Shown: one piece after another, positions 8,332 to 14,943 of the stretch
Position numbering within the stretch: position 1 is the stretch's first letter
Layout of the letters: each line of letters opens with the position of its first letter
Source of the DNA: Methanomicrobiales archaeon HGW-Methanomicrobiales-1
Lineage (GTDB): Archaea; Halobacteriota; Methanomicrobia; Methanomicrobiales; Methanospirillaceae
Assembly (NCBI GenBank): GCA_002839675.1
Contig: PGYM01000003.1
Span: 62,001 to 126,000 of the forward strand
Direction: 5' to 3'
DNA length: 64,000 nucleotides
Translations under genes and position numbers: made by a program
The notes under the pieces: model-generated
What the model was told of the DNA's origin: nothing
The model's database searches: none
Seen by the model: only the letters and a program-made list of their open reading frames with translations

Positions 8332-8419
8332 AATCTATCACTCCTTCTTCTCTTTCCCTCATCCGGGAATCACAAAACGCCGGGCCGGCTGTGGCGAGCC
8401 GACCTCTCAAAATGCTTTT

Positions 8420-8436
8420 AAGATCCTCCGGATCTT
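8420..8436. promoter_or_regulatory. Inverted repeat upstream of the 167-aa gene, followed by a T-run
   Basis: AAGATCC and GGATCTT form 7-bp arms around a 3-base centre (8420-8426 and 8430-8436). On the plus strand five Ts follow, so it could be a terminator read from the left. On the minus strand it lies in the promoter region of the gene ending at 7828 and could be an operator. Confidence 0.4.
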
Positions 8437-8500
8437 TTTGTAGCATGGCAGACGAGGGCTCTTAACCGGTCCTGGCCATTTCATTCTTCCCGGATTTGGC

Positions 8501-8530
8501 GGGAGGCAACGTGTTGTGCAATCGCCTCCC
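8501..8530. repeat. GC-rich hairpin
   Basis: GGGAGGC (8501-8507) pairs with GCCTCCC (8524-8530) around a 16-base loop. It lies in non-coding DNA between the accessory units. Confidence 0.4.
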
Positions 8531-8782
8531 TGTTTTGTTCGGACTTCTTTACTGTCGCGGGGCCCCTTTGACATACCAGTATACGACGTATGAGGGGATG
8601 GGTCTGGCTGAATAACGAACTGGCAGGTATATTCCGGCGATTATCCGGGCAGGATGGCGTATTCCAGGCGATATTCAGGCAGGGAGCATTTCGCAAAAAC
8701 GGGAACTGGCAGGTTCTTGGTTTTCGTGCGTTTGGCACTGGCTGTTCCCACGGTCCGGCCAACAGGCCAACGGGTATCCGGA

Positions 8783-8972
8783 CCTCACTCCAAACTGCAC
8801 GGTACTGGCATGTTTTACTCTCCTTAAAAACGGTTGATCTGCCAATCCGGGTTGTTCTGTGAGGAATCCCAAAAGAACCGGCCGGGAAAACCGCTTAACT
8901 GGCAGGTTGGGGTGACTGACCCGGGGAAAATACCTCCGCATTGAGCCCGGATTAGCGTATCCGGATTATGAG
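8783..8972 (+). repeat. Copy A of the 190-bp repeat (left of the HEPN/MNT pair)
   Basis: About 190 bp that recur with few changes at 10057, 10324 and 10591. Shared strings include CCAAACTGCAC, TACTGGCATGTTTTACTCTC, AAAAACGGTTGATCTGCCAA, GAACCGGCCGGGAAAACCG and ACCTCCGCATTGAGCCCGGA. This copy stands alone, on the other side of the HEPN/HTH-MNT pair from the tandem array, and in the same orientation. Confidence 0.9.
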
Positions 8973-9022
8973 CGATACCCGGTTTTCGAAAGGGAAACGG
9001 TGGCTCCATACTATTGACGTTT

Positions 9023-9439
9023 TCATGGCCTGACCAACTCGTACACCCGTCGTGCTGATGCGACGACGATACGGGCGGATTCCTCGTTATAGATGCAACC
9101 GTAATCAGCACCTTCCCGGAGATCCATGGCAAAAGAAAAGTGCTCCAGTACTGCCGGTTCGAGTGCTCCCTCATCAACAAGAAGGGCTTCTATCGCGTAT
9201 TTCAGGCAGCGGTGGCTCTTCTCCCGGTAGCCTTTACCAAACACCTGTGACCGGAGTGAATGGAAAAGAGAATAATATCCCTGGATGATCGCCCATTTTT
9301 CCTGGTGATCCCAAAGTGATCGCTCTGCAGCTAAAAGATCTGCCTCAGCTTCGTTGAGTTCTTTTGTAACAAGGCCCTGGTCGATGGGGATTTTTACGAT
9401 TTTTCCCCGTTCAAGGCATTCATCGAACCGGTATCTCAC
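9023..9439 (-). CDS. HEPN-domain protein, partner of the upstream HTH-nucleotidyltransferase
   Basis: 138 aa, all helical. The EAEADLLAAERSL and WAIIQGYYSLFHSLRSQVFG helices followed by SHRCLKYAIEALL match the HEPN fold, and DLREGADYG near residue 107 resembles the R-containing motif of the non-DUF86 HEPN branch; the RX4-6H RNase motif is not present in its usual form. It starts with GTG at 9439, overlapping the stop of the upstream gene by 3 bases (GTGA), so the two are translationally coupled. HEPN/MNT pairs are toxin-antitoxin or nucleotide-signalling modules. Whether this HEPN is an active nuclease is doubtful. Confidence 0.85.
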   Translation of the reverse strand: MRYRFDECLERGKIVKIPIDQGLVTKELNEAEADLLAAERSLWDHQEKWAIIQGYYSLFHSLRSQVFGKGYREKSHRCLKYAIEALLVDEGALEPAVLEHFSFAMDLREGADYGCIYNEESARIVVASARRVYELVRP

Positions 9440-10002
9440 AGCTGCTCACCCGCAAGAATCCTGCCGGATTGTATCCGCTCGAACAGCGGGCGGTCACGTG
9501 TACGGAGCTGAACTGCTTCTTCCGGTGAGACAATGATAGGAGAGATCTTCCGTGGTATATCCGGTTCATACCGTGAGATGAGATTTTTTACGGCAGAGCG
9601 ATCAGTTGATTCTATGTAGAGATCGATATCGCTCTCATCGGAATCTTCTCCCACCGCACAGCTGCCAAAGAGAATCATGCGTGTGATACAGGGTTGGCCG
9701 GCTGCAATGAACATTGAGAGTTCAAGCAGAGTTGCAAAAATTTTTGCTTCCCTAACGATCGGATGAGAGATATTGGCACGAAACAAGAGTGTCCTTCCTT
9801 TCTGTTCGCTGGTCACCAGACCCGATTCTGCCAGTGCCCGGAGCTGTCCGCTTGCCGAACCGGTACTGATTGAGCGTATCTTTGCGAGCTCCCGGACATA
9901 GTAGCTGTTCCGCGGGTGCCGGCCGAGGAATATGAGTGTCCCGAATGAGGGGGTTTCGAGCATGTTCATTTTTTTGAACATATGTTCAATATTATGAACC
10001 AT
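9436..10002 (-). CDS. Winged-helix HTH fused to an MNT nucleotidyltransferase
   Basis: 188 aa from the ATG at 10002 (ATGs at 9981, 9969 and 9963 are alternatives). Residues about 15-75 form a winged HTH (FGTLIFLGRHPRNSYYVREL, GSASGQLRALAESGLV, KGRTLLFRAN). Residues about 100-135 carry the nucleotidyltransferase site FGSCAVGEDSDESDIDLYI. A fusion of DNA-binding and nucleotidyltransferase domains suggests that the antitoxin-like subunit represses its own operon. Two palindromes (9974-9989 and 9988-10008) overlap the start region, where an autorepressor would bind. The frame stays open far upstream through the repeat array, but that extension is not supported. Confidence 0.88.
   Translation of the reverse strand: MVHNIEHMFKKMNMLETPSFGTLIFLGRHPRNSYYVRELAKIRSISTGSASGQLRALAESGLVTSEQKGRTLLFRANISHPIVREAKIFATLLELSMFIAAGQPCITRMILFGSCAVGEDSDESDIDLYIESTDRSAVKNLISRYEPDIPRKISPIIVSPEEAVQLRTRDRPLFERIQSGRILAGEQL
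9974..9989. promoter_or_regulatory. 16-bp perfect palindrome, operator candidate
   Basis: TTGAACATATGTTCAA is a perfect palindrome placed over the second possible ATG of the HTH-nucleotidyltransferase gene, next to a second palindrome. It is a likely binding site for the encoded HTH. Confidence 0.55.
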
Positions 10003-10008
10003 AATATT
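9988..10008. promoter_or_regulatory. 21-bp inverted repeat, operator candidate
   Basis: AATATTATG and CATAATATT are perfect 9-bp arms around AAC, overlapping the first ATG at 10002. With the palindrome at 9974-9989 it forms a compact double site at the start of the operon. Confidence 0.55.
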
Positions 10009-10056
10009 TAGGTATTTTGTCGTACCTGCCCGCTTATTCCCAATGTTTCCTTGCAA

Positions 10057-10771
10057 CCTCAATCCAAACTGCACAGTACTGGCATGTTTTACTCTCTTTA
10101 AAAACGGTTGATCTGCCAATACGGGCTGTTTTTTGAGGAATCCGGAAAGAACCGGCCGGGAAAACCACTTAACTGGCAGGTTGGGGTGACGGATCCTGGG
10201 AAAATACCTCCGCATTGAGCCCGGATTAGTGTATCCGGGTTGAGGGTATGGTGAGGCCGGGACGAACCTGAAAATAAGACGCGATAATTTCCGGAACCTG
10301 CATAAATCCAGATAATCTCCGGACCTCAATCCAAACTGCACAGTACTGGCATGTTTTACTCTCCTTAAAAACGGTTGATCTGCCAATCCGGGCTTTTTTG
10401 TGAGGAATCCAAAAAGAACCGGCCGGGAAAACCGACGAACTGGCAGGTCGGGGTGGCTGACCCGGGGAAAATACCTCCGCATTGAGCCCGGATTAGTGTA
10501 TCCGGATCGATGGGTTGGTGAGGCCCGGGCGAGCCTGAAAATAAGACGCGATAATTTCCGGAACCTGCATAAATCCAGGGAATCTCCGGACCTCAATCCA
10601 AACTGCACAGTACTGGCATGTTTTACTCTCCTTAAAAACGGTTGATCTGCCAATCCGGGCTTTTTTGCGAGGAATCCAAAAAGAACCGGCCGGGAAAACC
10701 GACGAACTGGCAGGTCGGGGTGACGGATCCGGGGAAAATACCCCCGTATTGAGCCCGGATTAGCGTATCCC
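10057..10771 (+). repeat. Tandem array of a 267-bp unit (copies B, C and partial D)
   Basis: The string CCTCAATCCAAACTGCACAG begins at 10057, 10324 and 10591, exactly 267 bp apart, and CCTGAAAATAAGACGCG recurs at 10267 and 10534. Two full units and about two thirds of a third are present. The first 180-190 bp of each unit also form the lone copy A at 8783. The period is a multiple of three, and the minus strand is open through it, but differences between copies change amino acids freely, so it is probably not coding. No other gene is visible in 10003-10851. Confidence 0.92.
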
Positions 10772-10851
10772 TCTTGAGGTATAGTGAAACAAAAAAGGGG
10801 TATTCCTTTTACGTTTCCCGGGAGGGGGTACCCGGTACCTGCCCGGATTAC

Positions 10852-11280
10852 TCATCCTGGCTCCCTGGTTCCCGACGCCAAATCCCGGGCTGGCACCGGT
10901 GTTTTTAGTACCGGAGCAGTTCCCCCCGTAAGGAAAGGAGTTCCATTGGAGAGGATCTCGGAGACCCGGTCATGGTCGATGCGGAAATACTGCCAGACTC
11001 CCCACGATGCGAGAGCATGGATCTCCCGTACGATTGCGGGGTTCTGCGGCACGGTGCGGAGATCCAGGATCGTTTCCCTGAAGAGCTGTTCGATATCCCG
11101 GGGCTCGCACGCATGCATGCGGCTCCTCCGGACCCGGATGAAGACGAGCTGCGAGCCCGAAAGAAGCAGAAGATCGCCGGGAAATCCCCGCACCCGGGAG
11201 ATATCCAGCACCGGCCCCCGCCCGGAAGCTATCCGTACCGCTTCTTCAATTGCCTTTGCCGGTCGTGGCCCGTGCGTCAT
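10852..11280 (-). CDS. Hypothetical protein, possible inactive PD-(D/E)XK-like domain; last gene of a four-gene operon
   Basis: 142 aa from an ATG whose last two bases overlap the stop of the preceding gene (ATGA). The pattern FPGDLLLLSGSQLVFIRVRR, then IEQLFRETILDLR and SWGVWQYFRI, resembles the small nuclease-like fold with an Asp followed by a beta strand and a basic pair, but the ExK of active PD-(D/E)XK enzymes reads RVR. It may therefore be a non-catalytic DNA-binding relative. The C-terminal 30 residues are Pro/Thr-rich. I cannot name a family with certainty. Confidence 0.7.
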   Translation of the reverse strand: MTHGPRPAKAIEEAVRIASGRGPVLDISRVRGFPGDLLLLSGSQLVFIRVRRSRMHACEPRDIEQLFRETILDLRTVPQNPAIVREIHALASWGVWQYFRIDHDRVSEILSNGTPFLTGGTAPVLKTPVPARDLASGTREPG

Positions 11281-11546
11281 GCCTCGCACTCCACGCAGGG
11301 CGCATTGTTGCCGGTGCCATCGCCGGGGAATTTCCATCCCGGGAATGTTTCCGGTACGCTGCTCGCCGGTGCAAGTTCCTTTGGCAGCGCCTTGACCCGG
11401 ACCGAGATATTGTAATGGTGCCAGTGCGTCCGCTTGACACTGATGCGGTACACGCTGTCACCCACCCGGTTGATCTGGTACGCGATTGCCCGGGGCAGGA
11501 GGTAGAGCGGGACGGTCGTTGTTTTGCACGAGAGGCTCCGGGTCAT
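11277..11546 (-). CDS. Hypothetical protein, third gene of the operon
   Basis: 89 aa. The ATG directly follows the TAA of the preceding gene, and its own TGA overlaps the next ATG. The middle (YQINRVGDSVYRISVKRTHW, then HHYNISVRVKAL) reads as a beta-rich small domain. The C-terminus ends CVEC. No recognised family. The tight junctions on both sides make it a real gene. Confidence 0.7.
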   Translation of the reverse strand: MTRSLSCKTTTVPLYLLPRAIAYQINRVGDSVYRISVKRTHWHHYNISVRVKALPKELAPASSVPETFPGWKFPGDGTGNNAPCVECEA

Positions 11547-11993
11547 TTAAGACCGCCTCTCATCGCGCTTCTGCATCCTGCGGTCTTCAAGCTTGTTTAA
11601 CCTCCGGTCGAGCCGGTGGATCTTCCGGTTCAGCCGGTCATAGGTTCGCTCGTACCGCTCGAAGCTGGAGAAGATGAGATTTACGGATGGTTCGGCCGGG
11701 TCCGGTTCGGGAGCAGCGGGTGCCGTGTTGTTGTTCCTGGCGACACCTGCCCCCGGGCTGCAGGCCGGGACTGTTCCCGGTGCTACCAGCGTTGTCCTGC
11801 CATTATAGAGTACCCCCATTCCGAGGACGATCCGGTTTTTCTTTGCGGTCTTTTCCTGAGGTGCCGCATTTCCCATCATCCCGTGTTCAACAATTCCCGT
11901 CTTCCTTTCATTCTTCAGTCCGGTCCCGGCCACACCGGACGCTGACTGGTCCGGGTCGGCCACATCCTGACGGTTCATCAGAGAAATTTCCAT
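11547..11993 (-). CDS. Hypothetical coiled-coil protein, second gene of the operon
   Basis: About 148 aa from an ATG at 11993 with GGTGATG upstream; a GTG at 12002 and an ATG at 11999 are alternatives. The N-terminal two thirds are polar, low in complexity and probably disordered (Asn, Ala, Pro and Gly). The last 45 residues (SSFERYERTYDRLNRKIHRL, DRRLNKLEDRRMQKRDERRS) have a heptad pattern and high charge, typical of a coiled coil. The next gene follows with no gap. No family is recognised; a structural or scaffold role would fit. Confidence 0.65.
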   Translation of the reverse strand: MEISLMNRQDVADPDQSASGVAGTGLKNERKTGIVEHGMMGNAAPQEKTAKKNRIVLGMGVLYNGRTTLVAPGTVPACSPGAGVARNNNTAPAAPEPDPAEPSVNLIFSSFERYERTYDRLNRKIHRLDRRLNKLEDRRMQKRDERRS

Positions 11994-12002
11994 ACACATC
12001 AC

Positions 12003-12218
12003 CTTTTTTTCTTGGTTTTGTTCTCCTGCATTTTTCCGGGAATTTTTTTCCCTCCCTTGGTGACCGGGATCGTATCTGCTCCCGGGTCACTGCCTTTTCA
12101 GCGCCGGTTCCGGCGGGAGCCGCAGCTCTATGCAGCGACTCCTTAAGTTCCTGTCACGATTGCACGGCAGGCTGTACCGTACGGGTGTGCCAGGAGCTTT
12201 AACGACCGGAACCGGCGG
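12003..12218. other. Gap inside the four-gene unit
   Basis: 216 bp between the 101-aa gene and the coiled-coil gene, with A-rich stretches near 12003-12020. A separate promoter for the three downstream genes could lie here; none is clear. Confidence 0.3.
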
Positions 12219-12524
12219 TCAATTACGACGTATACGAGAAGAGGCGGGCATGATAATTTCAGCAACGGGTCCCGCGATGATGTACCCGGTGCCGGTATTC
12301 CTGCCGGGCAGTGCGATGAGGCCGGCGAGCGTGTGCAGGAGGGAGCGGGGAGTCTCGTCTCCCAGGATCTTTGCTCCTTTCCTGCGGTGCAGGCCGGTGA
12401 TGATGATTCCGCTGACAGACAGCATCGAGAGGTAGAAGAACCGGGAGTAGAAGGTCGCGGCCTTTGGGGCGACTCCGAACGCACGGATCTTCCTCGCTGT
12501 TTGTTTGCAGAACCTGTTTGACAT
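12219..12524 (-). CDS. Small membrane protein, first gene of the four-gene unit
   Basis: 101 aa, ATG preceded by AGGAGAATATAGC, an excellent ribosome-binding site. It has a basic N-terminus (MSNRFCKQTARKIRAFG), a hydrophobic segment FFYLSMLSVSGIIITGL, a charged loop and a second, weaker hydrophobic stretch (GYIIAGPVAEIIM). The basic residues ahead of the first helix suggest the N-terminus lies in the cytoplasm. It is followed after 220 bp by three tightly packed genes of unknown function on the same strand. Confidence 0.65.
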   Translation of the reverse strand: MSNRFCKQTARKIRAFGVAPKAATFYSRFFYLSMLSVSGIIITGLHRRKGAKILGDETPRSLLHTLAGLIALPGRNTGTGYIIAGPVAEIIMPASSRIRRN

Positions 12525-12872
12525 GCTATATTCTCCTGTTTTGGAAAAGAGGTTAAAAAGGTTTTTTGTCGCTGCGGGATTTTTCGCAGTTATCGCGGGA
12601 AATCCGGCTATCGTTTGAGGAATCCGGGCGCGGATTATGATTATTTTTGCGCGGGTTACCGGGTCAGGAATTTTTGGGAGACTGAGCGCGGCAACGGCGT
12701 AGATCGGTGGATGTTTTTGCGGGGGAATTTCCCGGGATTTTTGCAGGATTTGGGGGATGGTGCCGCATCATTGAGCTAACCTGGCGGTTGGATGAAAGTA
12801 GTAAGAATGGGTTTGGGAATTTTACGTTCAAAAGGGGCTTTTCCTATCCCCCGGAATAATCTTAAAAAAGAG
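12525..12872. other. Non-coding stretch, copy 1 of the flank shared by the two PIN modules
   Basis: No gene seen. From about 12733 it matches the segment 21883-21945 (GGGATTTTTGC, then GGGGGA-GGTGCCGC and GAGCT-ACC-GGCGGT), which lies in the same place just downstream of the second PIN/antitoxin pair. Confidence 0.55.
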
Positions 12873-13082
12873 TTAAGCCCGTGTCTTTTTCTTCCCGTGA
12901 GCGATAACAGCAGCAAGATATTTGTCAGGATCCTGTTCAAGCCATTCTTTTCGCTCCCTGGTGTAATCTCCGCTTCCCTGATCATACATCTGGAGGAACC
13001 GGGCCGCATCAACGGGTCCAAGCACTTTCACGAGTGCATCGATACCCTGTTTGTGGATTTCATTGAGTGTCTTTGCTTCCAT
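12873..13082 (-). CDS. Small antitoxin-like protein of PIN module 1
   Basis: 69 aa, MEAKTLNEIHKQGIDALVKV then GPVDAARFLQMYDQGSGDYT and a basic tail ending KKKTRA. It is paralogous to the 73-aa protein at 22000 (shared TLHEIH/TLNEIH, GIDAL, LGPVD, RFxQM, GDYTxER and W). The ATG lies inside the PIN gene: they overlap by 23 bases, the same overlap as in module 2. Its size and position next to a PIN gene suggest an antitoxin. The family is not one I can name from sequence alone. Confidence 0.75.
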   Translation of the reverse strand: MEAKTLNEIHKQGIDALVKVLGPVDAARFLQMYDQGSGDYTRERKEWLEQDPDKYLAAVIAHGKKKTRA

Positions 13083-13518
13083 GTTCGTTCACCTCCATCA
13101 GCCATTCAACGGGATTTTTAACTTCAATAGTTATCTGATTACGGTGCTTCTTAATAATTTTGATGATCGTGTTATCGGTTGTAAGCAGATCTGCTCCCGC
13201 AGATTCCGCACATGCAAGATGCAGGGCGTCCGGGGAATCAATACCCATTTCTACAAATTCATGATATCGTAGGGAAACTGTTTTTGTAATTGCTACGTGC
13301 TCTTTTGCCAGATCGGTAAAATTCTGCGCTTTTTTCATCCGGGTTCTGTCAGGAATGCGTGAAATTTCAAAACTGACAGCATCACTGGTTACCAGCGTCC
13401 AGTCCCGGGTGCATCGCATCAGGATCTCCTTGATGGCTTCTGCTTCAAGATGTATACGGTTCATCTTCTGGTCGTCAAACGGTCGGCACAGGCAACACAC
13501 ATCGAGATAGACTTTCAC
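13060..13518 (-). CDS. PIN-domain toxin (putative RNase), module 1
   Basis: 152 aa starting at GTG 13518, which has a perfect GGAGG five bases upstream. The PIN core is visible: YLDVCCLCRPFDD at the N-terminus supplies the first acidic residue, SPDALHLACAESAGADLLTT near residue 110 the following acidic cluster. PIN toxins cut tRNA, rRNA or mRNA. The gene order is toxin first, antitoxin second, the reverse of most VapBC operons. A longer open frame runs up to 13758 but lacks a ribosome-binding site and covers repeat DNA. Confidence 0.85.
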   Translation of the reverse strand: MKVYLDVCCLCRPFDDQKMNRIHLEAEAIKEILMRCTRDWTLVTSDAVSFEISRIPDRTRMKKAQNFTDLAKEHVAITKTVSLRYHEFVEMGIDSPDALHLACAESAGADLLTTDNTIIKIIKKHRNQITIEVKNPVEWLMEVNEHGSKDTQ

Positions 13519-13564
13519 TAAAACCTCCAATTCCGCGCTCTTTTCTTTGTATGCGAAAGAGTTG

Positions 13565-13605
13565 GTATCAGTAAGGATAAGGAGCCCTGTTGACGGGGTG
13601 AAAGT
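13565..13605 (+). repeat. 40-bp element shared with 24364-24405
   Basis: GGATAAGGAGCCCTGTTGAC followed by GGGGTGAAAGT recurs, with a few changes, upstream of the DUF1016 gene (24364-24405). Both copies lie just 5' of a minus-strand accessory gene. It may be a promoter or operator region carried along by duplication. Confidence 0.6.
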
Positions 13606-13662
13606 AACGTGCCGGGATGATGTCCGGGAGCACGGCGGCAGAAGAGAAACCGGGGAATTGAG

Positions 13663-13687
13663 ATTGGGCAGACCCTGTCTGCCCAAT
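13663..13687. repeat. 25-bp perfect inverted repeat
   Basis: ATTGGGCAGA and TCTGCCCAAT are perfect 10-bp arms around CCCTG. The core CAGACCCTGTCTG occurs again inside the DUF1016 gene at 23998-24010. Read on the minus strand the palindrome encodes IGQTGSAQ, close to the SQTGSGE of that protein. Confidence 0.65.
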
Positions 13688-13750
13688 GAGTGTTCTTTCC
13701 GGAACAAAAAGCCACAAGTTGCCTGGACCGTGTGCGTATGGAGGGTCTGG

Positions 13751-13798
13751 ACGCTCAAAAGGGGCTTTTGCCCCCCGGCCAGCGTGGGCTTAGCCCCG
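13751..13798 (+). repeat. REP-like hairpin element, copy 1
   Basis: GACGCTCAAAAGGGGCTTTT then GCCCC, a short spacer and AGCGTGGGCTTAGCCCC. The family has the form GACGCTCAA-AGGGGC-n-GCCCC-TTGCCGCGTGGGCTTAGCCCC, giving one or two GC-rich hairpins. Other copies are at 14009, 15309, 16103, 19747, 20136 and 21554. Confidence 0.8.
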
Positions 13799-13813
13799 GC
13801 ATCGGGAGCAGTC

Positions 13814-13984
13814 TTAAAGTATAATCTCTTTCAACCGTGTTGTATCCGGTAATTGTTCCCTGAATTGCGGGGGAAGGGTAGGCCCGACATGGTAGGTGGA
13901 GATGGCCATCGGCTTTGACATGTCCCGCAGAGCATATTCTGCTATCACCCGGTTTGTGCGAGCAGCTCTTGCACAATTGCTATG
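13814..13984 (-). pseudogene. C-terminal fragment of a DUF1016 (YhcG-type) nuclease gene
   Basis: The minus strand encodes 56 residues between two stops: VIAEYALRDMSKPMAISTYH, then VGPTLPPQFREQLPDTTRLK and EIIL. DUF1016 nucleases characteristically end with AEYALRDxxKPIGxxxYxL followed by LPxxLxxxLPxxxxLE, so this is the tail of such a gene. The catalytic part is missing. A full-length but different DUF1016 gene lies at 23215. Confidence 0.7.
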
Positions 13985-14008
13985 TTACGCCATGCCCCGG
14001 TAAATTTC

Positions 14009-14040
14009 TGCTCAAAGGGGGCTTTTGCCCCACAGCCCGC
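14009..14040 (+). repeat. REP-like hairpin element, partial copy 2
   Basis: CTCAAAGGGGGCTTTTGCCCC followed by a truncated right half. Member of the family described at 13751. Confidence 0.65.
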
Positions 14041-14093
14041 AAAAGGATTGTTACATTCTGGATGGGCAATATTATTTTAAAAAAGTCAAAAGT

Positions 14094-14339
14094 TTATAGT
14101 ACCCGCTGCTCTTCCTGTGACACGAACCGGTGGAAGTCCATGTAGTGAGGAACGGTATCCTCATGCGGCTTCATTTGCGCAAGAGTGAACCCCTTCTTCC
14201 GGTACCACTCAACTGCGCCGGGTTTGGAATCAACGGTAATGATCCGGCAGCCGGAAAATTGCGATACGTGCAGGACGATGATACCATTACGGCATTCACC
14301 GTATTTGGTATGAATGATTCCGATATCGCTGCTCAGTAC
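14094..14339 (-). pseudogene. C-terminal fragment of a GNAT-type acetyltransferase
   Basis: The minus strand encodes CRIITVDSKPGAVEWYRKKG then FTLAQMKPHEDTVPHYMDFH and RFVSQEEQRVL. The ITVDSKPGAVEWYRKKGF stretch matches motif B and the following strand of GNAT acetyltransferases (typically xxVDAxxxAIxFYExxGF). Motif A with the acetyl-CoA loop is missing, and no start codon is available; the 5' end runs into the RelE-like gene. The RelE/antitoxin pair seems to have replaced the first half of this gene. Confidence 0.65.
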
Positions 14340-14662
14340 CCGAATCTTCGTTCGTATTCCTTATGAGGCAGCCATTCCAGTACCAAGGCTATAACCTGCG
14401 TCCCGTCGCCCGCAACCGAATACATGAGCCGCCAGTTTTTATGAAAATTATATTTCCACAGGTTGTCTATCCCGTATTTCGTGATGTATAACTTTGGGAT
14501 TAATCGTTTAGGTACCTGGATCCCGCAAAAGGGATCTTTGGCGATCACATCGAATGCTGTATTCAGTTGTTCAAAAATCTCTTTTTCTTCCACCCTCCCG
14601 GACTGGAGCTTAAAAAAAGCATCGCTGACCTGGTCGTCAGCGAAGTAGAGGGCGGATTTCAT
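14333..14662 (-). CDS. RelE/ParE-like toxin
   Basis: 109 aa. The order of a helical N-terminus (FADDQVSDAFFKLQSGRVEE), a basic strand (VPKRLIPKLYITKYGIDNLW) and the C-terminal strands KNWRLMYSVAGDGTQVIALV and ending with EYERRFGY fits the RelE superfamily of ribosome-dependent mRNA interferases. The ATG overlaps the stop of the upstream antitoxin by 4 bases. Antitoxin-first order is the usual arrangement here, unlike the PIN modules. Confidence 0.82.
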   Translation of the reverse strand: MKSALYFADDQVSDAFFKLQSGRVEEKEIFEQLNTAFDVIAKDPFCGIQVPKRLIPKLYITKYGIDNLWKYNFHKNWRLMYSVAGDGTQVIALVLEWLPHKEYERRFGY

Positions 14663-14931
14663 CGGATCTTCAGGTTATTGTTACTAAGGTATCGACTTAT
14701 AAGTTCCGGGTTATAGATCCAGCAGATTTTTTTGTCGGCATCCGTTGCAATCTTTCCGGAATCCTGGAGGTAGCTGATGACCGTGGAGAATGTCTGGTAC
14801 ATCATCTTCTTGGGAAGGTTTTCCCACAATGCCCTTTTTTTATATTCCCCGCTGTGCTCCCTGATGAAGGATTCGACCATCAGTACGGTGTCGAGCTGGG
14901 GCGAGTGAACCGCTTTGGCCTCTGATGTCAT
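14659..14931 (-). CDS. Winged-helix antitoxin of the RelE-like module
   Basis: 90 aa, helical with a winged-helix look: VESFIREHSGEYKKRALWEN, YQTFSTVISYLQDSGKI, then DADKKICWIYNP. It overlaps the toxin gene (ATGA). A 20-bp inverted repeat, GTTATATA-ACTA-TATATAAC, lies just upstream of the start (14944-14963) and is the likely operator, so the protein probably represses its own promoter. The assignment as antitoxin rests on context. Confidence 0.78.
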   Translation of the reverse strand: MTSEAKAVHSPQLDTVLMVESFIREHSGEYKKRALWENLPKKMMYQTFSTVISYLQDSGKIATDADKKICWIYNPELISRYLSNNNLKIR

Positions 14932-14943
14932 GGGATAATTTTT

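Larger units (their letters stand above)
8332..8782. other. Intergenic stretch without a supported gene
   Basis: It contains an inverted repeat at 8420-8436, a GC-rich hairpin at 8501-8530 and otherwise no frame with a convincing start or composition. GAACTGGCAGGT occurs twice here (around 8620 and 8704) and again inside the 190-bp repeat that follows. Confidence 0.5.

Noticed and set aside
9436-10653. A 405-residue frame that extends the HTH-MNT protein with three 89-residue repeats
   Set aside because: The added part is the 267-bp non-coding repeat array; the copies differ by many amino-acid-changing substitutions, no ribosome-binding site is present, and the true domain begins near 10002.
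8783-10771. CRISPR array
   Set aside because: The repeat units are 190-267 bp, not 25-40 bp with unique spacers; no cas genes are present in the window.
13060-13758. Longer version of PIN toxin 1 starting at 13758
   Set aside because: A GTG at 13518 with a perfect GGAGG matches the start of the paralogue at 22660; the upstream part covers the 40-bp element and the palindrome.
13755-13976. 73-aa minus-strand frame overlapping the DUF1016 fragment
   Set aside because: Wrong frame; the frame that resembles DUF1016 tails is the one ending at 13814.
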